Shown: positions 1 through 5,368 of the stretch, one piece after another
Layout: the number at the start of each line of letters is the position of its first letter
Position numbering within the stretch: position 1 is the first letter of the stretch
From: JBGYPP01 sp041838515
GTDB lineage: Bacteria; Bacillota; Clostridia; Lachnospirales; Lachnospiraceae
Assembly: GCA_041838515.1 (NCBI GenBank)
Contig: JBGYPP010000055.1
Span: forward strand, 1-12,453
DNA: 12,453 nucleotides
Reading direction: 5' to 3'
The notes under the pieces: generated by a model
What the model saw: the letters and a program-made list of their open reading frames with translations, nothing else
What the model was told of the DNA's origin: nothing
The model's database searches: none
Made by a program: the position numbers and the translations under genes

Positions 1-88
1 GATTCTTTATCCCATCCGGAGTTTCTGGCCACTTCCCTTCCCTGTATAGTTCGACGCATTTCCGCTTGTACTTGTAACTATAACGCAT
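1..88 (-). CDS. IS3-type transposase OrfA, N-terminal fragment (runs off window)
   Basis: Twenty-nine codons are visible before the window edge; the protein begins MRYSYKYKRKCVELYREGKW and continues as PETPDGIKN. This looks like the start of the helix-turn-helix OrfA protein of IS3-family elements, which binds the terminal repeats and is usually joined to the OrfB integrase by a programmed frameshift. The start is fixed by GGAGGG (98-103) nine bases upstream of ATG (86-88). That ribosome binding site lies inside a long hairpin, a common arrangement for limiting transposase expression. The rest of the element is outside the window, so intactness cannot be judged. The call rests on recalled similarity of a short N-terminus and could be another HTH transposase family. 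Confidence 0.6.
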   Translation of the reverse strand, partial: MRYSYKYKRKCVELYREGKWPETPDGIKN

Positions 89-129
89 AAAAAAATACCC
101 TCCTTACTGGTTGTCCAGTAAAGAGGGTA
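89..129 (-). terminator. Hairpin plus T7 at the IS end, containing the transposase RBS
   Basis: Positions 96-110 pair with 115-129 around the four-base loop TTGT: 14 of 15 pairs match, with one mismatch at 103/122. On the minus strand the stem is followed at once by seven T (89-95), then by the OrfA ATG. It therefore has the form of an intrinsic terminator for transcripts arriving from the EAL/HDOD gene, and it encloses the GGAGGG of the transposase. Inference: it shields the transposase from read-through both at transcription and at translation. Just outside the stem the minus strand reads TGTACCC from about 131, and a TG start is usual for an IS3-type end, so the element boundary may be near 131. 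Confidence 0.65.
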
Positions 130-200
130 CATATCATAACTTTGTTAGTGCGGTAGCCCCTTCTTTTTACCAAGCTCTTGCAATCAGCCAATATCTTCCC

Positions 201-1412
201 TTATTGCTGGCTGTTCACTATGCGCTCCGCCCAGCTGATGGCCTCCAGATACCCTATCAGCATACGCTCCGTATTGATATGTATCTCCTGGCCCAGCAAA
301 CGCAGCTTTTCCCAGTCCGCCCTGTCATAGCACTCTATCAGCGCCAAAAAAGGTTCCAGCTTGCCCCGCCTATGGACCAGCGCCTCTTTCACATCACGGC
401 TGACGGCCACATCCTCCAGCGCCGTTTCCATGGGCATATCCAGCATAGCATCCAATACACTGAACATACACATCAGAGAGATCTCAAACTTGCGGTTGCG
501 AAACTCCTTGCTCTCCGACGCCACATACTCGCCGAACTTGGCCCGCACCAGCGAGAGGCGGGTCAGCTCCTGGGGCTTCTTGGTAGAGAGATCCTGCAGC
601 ATCAGCACATGAATCCAGCGCTCCAGTTCCAGCAGCCCCATATTGGTCAAAGCATTTTTGATGGTCTTTTCCGAGTCCTCCATATTCTTGCCGTGAACAG
701 CTTTCATCATACGGTAGGCCAGATTGACATCGGTTTCTATAATCTCTGTCAATTTTTGGAAAGAGGGGTATTCCTGCTTTAGCTCGGAAACCAGCCTCTG
801 GTACACGCCCACATCGCTCTTGCGTCCCTTAAGGCCGCCTACTATGGCAGGCTTGCTAAAGAAGTATCCCTGGAAGAGATGAAAACCCATCTTCTTGGCC
901 AGCTCAAACTCCTTTTCCGTTTCTATCTTCTCTGCCAGCAACACCTTTTTGTGGGAGAGGGCATATTTGACCTCCTCCTCTATCTTCTCCAATGGCGTGA
1001 GCAGTATGTCATATTTGATTATATCCGCCAAAGGCACTATGGGATAATCCTTGAGATTTTCCGCAAAATCATCCAGCGCTATTCTATATCCCTTTGCGCG
1101 CAGCTCCGCTATCCTGTCCAGCAGGGGCTGATCCACCTGTATATTCTCCAGTGTTTCTATCACCAGGGAGGAGGGATCTATCAATTCTATAGATTTGGAC
1201 ATCAGAAAATGGTAGTCAAAATTTACAAAGGCCCTCTTGCCTCCCACTATCCTATCCAAGCCCAACTCAAACAGGCCCCCCAAGACCACAGCCGTGGAGG
1301 ACTCCGCGCTGGCACCCTGGTAGCTGGATGCCTTCATGCTATTGCGGAACAGCAATTCATATCCATAGACCTTTTGGGTCTTATCAAAAATGGGCTGTCT
1401 TGCTATATACAT
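201..1412 (-). CDS. EAL/HDOD (YuxH-type) signalling protein
   Basis: A 403-residue protein with an N-terminal EAL-like domain (about 1-190) and a C-terminal HDOD domain (about 200-400), the layout of the B. subtilis YuxH / V. cholerae CdgJ family. EAL proteins hydrolyse cyclic di-GMP; several members of this two-domain family are thought to act by protein contacts instead. Visible EAL positions are E19 in YELLFR, N64 in FVNFD, E86 in IETLE, D114-D115 in ALDDF, K133 in IIKYD, E161 in AEKIET and Q181 in QGYFFSKP. Loop 6, normally DFGTG, is DFAENLKDY here, so activity is doubtful. No signal peptide or membrane segment is seen, so it should be cytosolic. I use the ATG at 1410-1412: it has AGGGAG (1420-1425) seven bases upstream, while an in-frame ATG at 1464-1466 overlaps the predicted -10 box. 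It is transcribed alone. Confidence 0.88.
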   Translation of the reverse strand: MYIARQPIFDKTQKVYGYELLFRNSMKASSYQGASAESSTAVVLGGLFELGLDRIVGGKRAFVNFDYHFLMSKSIELIDPSSLVIETLENIQVDQPLLDRIAELRAKGYRIALDDFAENLKDYPIVPLADIIKYDILLTPLEKIEEEVKYALSHKKVLLAEKIETEKEFELAKKMGFHLFQGYFFSKPAIVGGLKGRKSDVGVYQRLVSELKQEYPSFQKLTEIIETDVNLAYRMMKAVHGKNMEDSEKTIKNALTNMGLLELERWIHVLMLQDLSTKKPQELTRLSLVRAKFGEYVASESKEFRNRKFEISLMCMFSVLDAMLDMPMETALEDVAVSRDVKEALVHRRGKLEPFLALIECYDRADWEKLRLLGQEIHINTERMLIGYLEAISWAERIVNSQQ

Positions 1413-1464
1413 CCTGTTTCTCCCTGTGGTTCTCAGCTGCACATTCTTTGAAACCACCTTAATC

Positions 1465-1493
1465 ATATTAGCACTTCTGCCCTAGGATATCAA
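1465..1493 (-). promoter_or_regulatory. Predicted sigma-A promoter of the EAL/HDOD gene
   Basis: Minus-strand TTGATA (1488-1493), a 17-base spacer, then TAATAT (1465-1470) preceded by TGC as an extended -10. Transcription would begin near 1458, giving a leader of about 45 bases to the ATG at 1412. The -10 matches the consensus at only four of six positions, but spacing and the extended element are good. Prediction from sequence only. Confidence 0.55.
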
Positions 1494-1523
1494 GTTTTTC
1501 CCACGGTTTGATTGGCAACATAC

Positions 1524-1553
1524 AAACAGGACGCCCGCCAAGACGCCCTGTTT
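1524..1553 (-). terminator. Probable terminator after the peroxiredoxin gene
   Basis: A 12-base-pair stem (1524-1535 with 1542-1553) with a six-base loop. On the minus-strand RNA all pairs form, two of them G-U wobbles; on the plus strand those two would be A-C mismatches, so the structure belongs to minus-strand RNA. The following T stretch is short and interrupted (TTTGTATGTT), so termination may be incomplete. It lies about 75 bases past the peroxiredoxin stop codon and before the EAL/HDOD promoter. Confidence 0.55.
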
Positions 1554-1585
1554 AATGTACTTTATCTGGTTTTTTGTAAGTATTT

Positions 1586-1610
1586 GGCAGATTTTTTGCA
1601 TAAATCTACC
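1586..1610 (-). other. Stem-loop in the peroxiredoxin 3' untranslated region
   Basis: Positions 1586-1594 pair with 1602-1610 (nine pairs, one G-U wobble in minus-strand RNA; A-C on the plus strand) around a seven-base loop. No T run follows on the minus strand, so it is not itself a terminator. It may protect the 3' end or fold with the next hairpin. It sits within the roughly 215-base gene-free gap 1413-1627, which otherwise holds only the terminator and the EAL/HDOD promoter and leader. Confidence 0.4.
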
Positions 1611-1627
1611 ATTTTCCCACATTCTAT

Positions 1628-2191
1628 TTAGATCTTGCCCACCAAATCTATGCTGGGCTTCAAGGTGGCGCCGCCGGGCCTCCAACCTGCCGGGCAAACC
1701 TCATTGCCATATTGGTATACGAACTGGCTGGCCTGCAAACGCCGCAGCAACTCCTCTGCATTGCGGCCCACATTGCCCGCCGTTACCTCGTAGGCCACGA
1801 TCCTTCCCTCGGGATTGACGATAAAGCTGCCCCTCTCCGCCAGGCCGTTCTCCTCTATATACACCTGGAAATCCTTGGCCAATACATGGGTGGGGTCTGC
1901 CAGCATGGGATACTGTATCTGCTTGATGGTATCCGAGCTGTCATGCCAGGCCTTGTGCACGAAATGGGTATCGCAGGATACAGCATACACCTCACAACCG
2001 GCCTCCTTGAACTCCTCATATTTGTTGGCCAGATCCTGCAGCTCCGTAGGGCACACAAAGGTAAAATCCGCCGGATAAAAGAAGAATATGCTCCAACTGC
2101 CCAGTATATCTTCTTTGCTCACGGTTTCAAAACTGTCATCCCTATAGCACTGTACGGTAAAATCGCCTACTTCCTTGTTGATCAACGACAT
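1628..2191 (-). CDS. ahpC: AhpC-type 2-Cys peroxiredoxin
   Basis: A 187-residue protein, the usual full length of AhpC, which reduces hydrogen peroxide, organic peroxides and peroxynitrite in the cytosol. The peroxidatic site FTFVCPTE holds C47, supported by P40, T44 and R120; the resolving cysteine is C166 in EVCPAGW near the C-terminus. This is the typical two-cysteine arrangement forming an intersubunit disulfide. The start is set by a perfect AGGAGG about six bases upstream. The usual reductase partner ahpF is not in the window, so electrons must come from a protein encoded elsewhere. It is monocistronic, with its own strong promoter and a hairpin in the leader. Upstream are a metal-responsive regulator and a flavin kinase, which fits a redox neighbourhood, but no shared regulation is shown. 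Confidence 0.95.
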   Translation of the reverse strand: MSLINKEVGDFTVQCYRDDSFETVSKEDILGSWSIFFFYPADFTFVCPTELQDLANKYEEFKEAGCEVYAVSCDTHFVHKAWHDSSDTIKQIQYPMLADPTHVLAKDFQVYIEENGLAERGSFIVNPEGRIVAYEVTAGNVGRNAEELLRRLQASQFVYQYGNEVCPAGWRPGGATLKPSIDLVGKI

Positions 2192-2216
2192 ACAAGCCTC
2201 CTTCTTCAGTAAAATT

Positions 2217-2243
2217 CCCGGACAGACTTGAGCCTGCCCCGGG
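2217..2243 (-). promoter_or_regulatory. Leader hairpin of the peroxiredoxin mRNA
   Basis: In the minus-strand RNA CCCGG(G)GGCAGGC pairs with GTCTGTCCGGG around the loop TCAA, with one bulged G and two G-U pairs. It is followed by AATTTT and sits between the predicted transcription start (about 2262) and the AGGAGG. It could end read-through from the riboflavin kinase gene, attenuate the peroxiredoxin transcript, or stabilise the mRNA. The T run is short, so strong termination is unlikely. An upstream GGGCAACCC could compete for the 5' arm. Confidence 0.45.
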
Positions 2244-2268
2244 TTGCCCCCCTGTTTCCTACATGGTT

Positions 2269-2297
2269 AGTATAAGCTTATATAGATGGACTGTCAA
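2269..2297 (-). promoter_or_regulatory. Strong predicted sigma-A promoter of ahpC
   Basis: Minus-strand TTGACA (2292-2297, consensus -35), exactly 17 bases, then TATACT (2269-2274, five of six matches to TATAAT). It overlaps the last codons and stop of the riboflavin kinase gene and gives a leader of about 70 bases. It is the best promoter match in the window. No PerR-type operator was recognised by eye. Confidence 0.75.
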
Positions 2298-2943
2298 CAT
2301 TCTCCCCTTGCCGCAGCCTTTCCACCACCAGGGGATAATGCTCCGCCCTGTGAGGAAAAACACATCCAGAGCAATTCTTTACCCTGCGCCCCTGCTTATC
2401 CCTGTACTCCGGACTGCCGGGACAGGACTGCCAGCTATAAAAGGGACAGTAGCAAAATAGACAATTGATCTCCTCTGCCATACTATGGCAGGGATAATAT
2501 TGACAATGCCTGTTGGCAAAAAAGCGATGAGAACTTCTATGCCCAAGGGAAGCCTCCATGGATATAAAGCTCTGCTTATCCCTCTCCATCTGCGCTTTTA
2601 ACGCCTCCAAATCGGCAAATTTTTCTATGCCCCGGAGATAGAACTCCAGCAGCAGCTCCAATTCCCGGCCGTAGAGATCCCCGTCAAAGTCCAGCAAATG
2701 GGCCTCCACGGCCACATCCCCATCCACTGTTGGCCTCTTGCCAATATGGACCAGGGCTTTATACATACTTTCTCCGACCAAGGCACTGCCGCCGTATACT
2801 CCCCATTCCAGAGCCGGGGGCATATCCAGCTCCACATTGGCCGTGGGAAAACCCAGGCCCTTGCCCAGCGCTCTGCCGTGGACCACCATTCCCCTCAACC
2901 GCAGGGGCACGATTCTACCGGCCTTTCTTCCCTCTTCCATCAT
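2278..2943 (-). CDS. Riboflavin kinase fused to a cysteine-rich zinc-finger-like domain
   Basis: A 221-residue protein in two parts. Residues about 14-123 match the riboflavin kinase domain found at the C-terminus of bifunctional RibF: GKGLGFPTAN (28-36), GVYGG (48-52), IGKRPT (67-72), and E80 in VEAHLLDFDGDLYG, the expected catalytic base. It should phosphorylate riboflavin to FMN. The FAD synthetase half of RibF is absent. Residues about 140-210 form a compact cysteine-rich domain with eight cysteines (147, 152, 161, 164, 166, 174, 191, 194) plus H153, H198 and H202, in the pattern CxYYPCH, NCLFCYCPFY, CSGCxxPH. I recognise this as the zf-like 'cysteine-rich small domain' family, a presumed metal binder of unknown role. 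The start lies 6 bases after the regulator stop, so translation is probably coupled. B. subtilis RibR is another stand-alone flavokinase with a C-terminal extra domain, but similarity of the extensions is not claimed. Confidence 0.85.
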   Translation of the reverse strand: MMEEGRKAGRIVPLRLRGMVVHGRALGKGLGFPTANVELDMPPALEWGVYGGSALVGESMYKALVHIGKRPTVDGDVAVEAHLLDFDGDLYGRELELLLEFYLRGIEKFADLEALKAQMERDKQSFISMEASLGHRSSHRFFANRHCQYYPCHSMAEEINCLFCYCPFYSWQSCPGSPEYRDKQGRRVKNCSGCVFPHRAEHYPLVVERLRQGENVDSPSI

Positions 2944-2949
2944 GCCGCC

Positions 2950-3342
2950 TTACAGCACTTCCATAACCATGTGATTGGTTTTGACAAATTCCTTGATTTT
3001 TTCAAAGGTTTCCTCATGTATGACATGCTCTATACGGCAGGCATCCGCCCAGGCCACCTGGCTGTCTACGCCTAAGATCTCCAGCGCCTCCATGATCACC
3101 GTATGCTTTTCATACACGCCCTCGGCCTTTTCCTGCCCCTCCTTGGTCAGCGTGAGGTATCCCTCCTCATCCATCTCCACCAGTCCGGCCTCCCTCAGCT
3201 TCTTCATGGCCACGCTGACGCTGGGCTTGCTAAAGGCCAGCTCATTGACTATGTCTATGGAGCGGACCATGCCCTGCTTTTGCTTCAGCATCAATATGGT
3301 TTCCAAGTAATTCTCCATGGATTCCTTTTTGCCTCTGTCCAT
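2950..3342 (-). CDS. DtxR/MntR-family metal-dependent transcriptional regulator
   Basis: A 130-residue regulator with an N-terminal winged helix (about 5-68, MENYLETILML and the recognition helix near SKPSVSVAMKKL) and a metal-binding dimerisation domain (about 72-128). It lacks the C-terminal SH3 domain of full-length DtxR/IdeR. Likely ligands are H80, C102, E105 and H106 (ACRIEH). Aligned by eye with MntR, the residue at MntR D8 is N11 and that at E99 is C102; a cysteine there is the DtxR-type feature, which hints at iron rather than manganese. The start at 3340-3342 has GGGAGG just upstream; an in-frame ATG at residue 9 is an alternative. It probably represses metal-uptake genes, though none is in the window, and is co-transcribed with the riboflavin kinase. 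No convincing promoter or operator is visible in the 100-base gap upstream. Confidence 0.9.
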   Translation of the reverse strand: MDRGKKESMENYLETILMLKQKQGMVRSIDIVNELAFSKPSVSVAMKKLREAGLVEMDEEGYLTLTKEGQEKAEGVYEKHTVIMEALEILGVDSQVAWADACRIEHVIHEETFEKIKEFVKTNHMVMEVL

Positions 3343-3442
3343 GCCTCTCCCTCCCTATTTTGTCCTTCTCCCCAGAAGTTAGCCATTGCCAATTCTTTTC
3401 TTTACAAGCCTACCAAATTTTGCCTGCCCATGCAATGCCGGA

Positions 3443-5338
3443 CTAGACTGCGGGAGCTGCCGTATGGAGGGATCCTGTGTACAATTGGTAGTACTTGCCC
3501 TTTTTCTCCAATAGCTGGGCATGGGTTCCCCTCTCTATGATCCTGCCCTGATCCAGTACCATGATGCAATCCGCATTGCGGACGGTGGAAAGCCTATGGG
3601 CTATAACAAAGGTAGTACGTCCCTTCATTAGCGCATCCATACCCTGCTGTACCAGCTTCTCCGTCCGGGTGTCTATGGAGGAAGTGGCCTCATCCAGTAT
3701 CAGCACCGGCGGATCTGCCACAGCCGCCCTGGCTATGGCCAACAACTGCCTCTCCCCCTGGCTAAAATTAGCCCCCGCGCCCACCAGCTGGGTCTGGTAC
3801 CCATCCGGCAGACGGCGTATAAATCCATGGGCGTTGGCCATCTTGGCCGCCTGTATGCACTCCTCGTCCGTGGCCTCCAGCCTGCCATAGCGTATATTCT
3901 CCATAACAGTGCCGGTAAAGAGGTGGGTATCCTGCAATACCATGCCCAGGCTTCTGCGCAGGTGGTTCTTTTTTATTTTATTGATATTGATGCCGTCATA
4001 ACGTATCTTTCCGTCCTGTATGTCATAGAAGCGGTTGATCAAATTGGTAATGGTGGTTTTGCCTGCGCCGGTGCCGCCCACAAAGGCGATTTTCTGCCCG
4101 GGCATGGCTTCCAGGCGTATGCCGTATAGCACCTGCTTCTCCTCCGTATAACCGAAGTCAACGCCATCCATGACTATGCCTCCCTCCAGCGGAACCAGCG
4201 TGGTGCTCTGGCTGTCCTTGTGGTAATGCTTCCAAGCCCAACGATTACACCTCTCCCGGCACTCCGCCAGACTGCCGTCTGCCTCCTCCCGGACATGGAC
4301 TAGCTCCACATATCCCTGATCTGCCTCCTTGGCCTCATCCATCAGGAGGAAAATACGCTCCCCCCCGGCTATAGCCATAATCAGACTGTTCAGCTGCTGG
4401 CTGACCTGCATGACCGGCTGGGTAAAATTGCGGCTCATGGTCAGAAAAGCCACCAGAGAACCCAAGGTCAGACCGTAGCCGGGCTGCAGAGCCAGCAGAC
4501 CTCCGGCTATGGCGCAGAGCACATAGGTGAGATTGGACAGGTTTCCATTGATGGGCATCAGAGAATTGACTATGCTGTTGGCCTTGGTGGCGCTGACCCT
4601 CAGCCTTTCATTGATCTCCTCAAAAGCCTGGATTGAGGGTTGCTCCCGACAAAATACCTTGACCACTTTCTGCCCCTCCAGCACCTCCTCTATATACCCA
4701 TTGGCCTCCCCCAGGCTGCCCTGGGCCTGAGCAAAGAACCTGCCGGACATGGCCCCCAAACCCGTGGTAATCAGCATCATAAGAACCACCATTCCCACAC
4801 AGAGCAGAGTCAGCCAGCCATCCAGCATCAGCAGGCCTGTAAAGGCCATAAGCACGCTGACCAGGGAATTGACCATCTGTGGCAGACTCTGGTCTATCAT
4901 ATGCCGCAGCGTGTCCACGTCATTTGTATACACAGACATTATATCCCCATGGGCGTGGCTGTCAAAGTAGCCTATGGGCAGATCCTGCATATGGGCAAAA
5001 AGCGTATTGCGTATTTCCTCCATCACTCCCTGGCATATGTCCACCATCAGCCGGGTATGGATATACGCCGCCCCGGTGCCGGCAGCACCTACAAGGGCTA
5101 TCTGGACTATGGCCAATGCCAGAGGCGCAAAATCCCTGCTGCCCGACTCCAGCATGGGCAGTATATACACATCCACCAAATCACGCATAAACCACACGCA
5201 GCGGACTATGGCGTAATTGGACAGCAGTATACAGGCCAATACGGCCAGGCACTGCCATTTATATCCTTTCCATATGTAGGATAATATCCTTAACAGGGTT
5301 TTCCATCCGTTCTTATTGATTTTTTCTCTCTTTTTCAT
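3443..5338 (-). CDS. ABC exporter half-transporter, catalytic-site subunit (YheH/LmrD-type)
   Basis: A 631-residue half-transporter: cytosolic N-terminus, six membrane helices in about residues 25-325, then an ATPase domain from about 385. Walker A is GGTGAGKTT (421-429), Q-loop Q469, Walker B VLILDE with catalytic E550, and H581 in VIAHR. The signature motif is degenerate, FSQGE (525-529) instead of LSGGQ. A linker of about 45 residues between the membrane and ATPase parts (WAWKHYHK near 367-374) is typical of this subunit type. With the upstream gene, 30 bases away, it should form a heterodimeric inner-membrane exporter in which this subunit supplies Walker A/B and the partner supplies the intact signature of the one competent ATP site. 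Substrate is unknown; relatives export drugs, lipids or peptides. The C-terminus ends shortly after the ATPase fold. Confidence 0.93.
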   Translation of the reverse strand: MKKREKINKNGWKTLLRILSYIWKGYKWQCLAVLACILLSNYAIVRCVWFMRDLVDVYILPMLESGSRDFAPLALAIVQIALVGAAGTGAAYIHTRLMVDICQGVMEEIRNTLFAHMQDLPIGYFDSHAHGDIMSVYTNDVDTLRHMIDQSLPQMVNSLVSVLMAFTGLLMLDGWLTLLCVGMVVLMMLITTGLGAMSGRFFAQAQGSLGEANGYIEEVLEGQKVVKVFCREQPSIQAFEEINERLRVSATKANSIVNSLMPINGNLSNLTYVLCAIAGGLLALQPGYGLTLGSLVAFLTMSRNFTQPVMQVSQQLNSLIMAIAGGERIFLLMDEAKEADQGYVELVHVREEADGSLAECRERCNRWAWKHYHKDSQSTTLVPLEGGIVMDGVDFGYTEEKQVLYGIRLEAMPGQKIAFVGGTGAGKTTITNLINRFYDIQDGKIRYDGININKIKKNHLRRSLGMVLQDTHLFTGTVMENIRYGRLEATDEECIQAAKMANAHGFIRRLPDGYQTQLVGAGANFSQGERQLLAIARAAVADPPVLILDEATSSIDTRTEKLVQQGMDALMKGRTTFVIAHRLSTVRNADCIMVLDQGRIIERGTHAQLLEKKGKYYQLYTGSLHTAAPAV

Positions 5339-5368
5339 CTGCCCTCGCTCCCAGCCTAGGCTTTCCGG

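Noticed and set aside
111..1451. Plus-strand open frames of about 190-223 codons opposite the EAL/HDOD gene
   Set aside because: Shadows of a real gene with clear EAL and HDOD features; one would start inside the IS hairpin.
1413..1627. Possible cyclic di-GMP riboswitch before the EAL/HDOD gene
   Set aside because: No GEMM-type conserved segments are visible, and the predicted leader is only about 45 bases.
1482..1697. Minus-strand 71-codon frame spanning the peroxiredoxin end and intergenic gap
   Set aside because: It overlaps the end of ahpC in another frame and runs through two RNA hairpins, with no motif or good start signal.
3365..3378. CTTCT-CCCC-AGAAG inverted repeat upstream of the DtxR-type gene
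   Set aside because: Only five pairs; it does not resemble DtxR or MntR boxes I know, and such repeats are expected by chance.
3343..3442. Promoter for the DtxR-type gene (TTGCAT, 17 bases, TAGGCT)
   Set aside because: The -10 matches only three of six positions; not strong enough to list.
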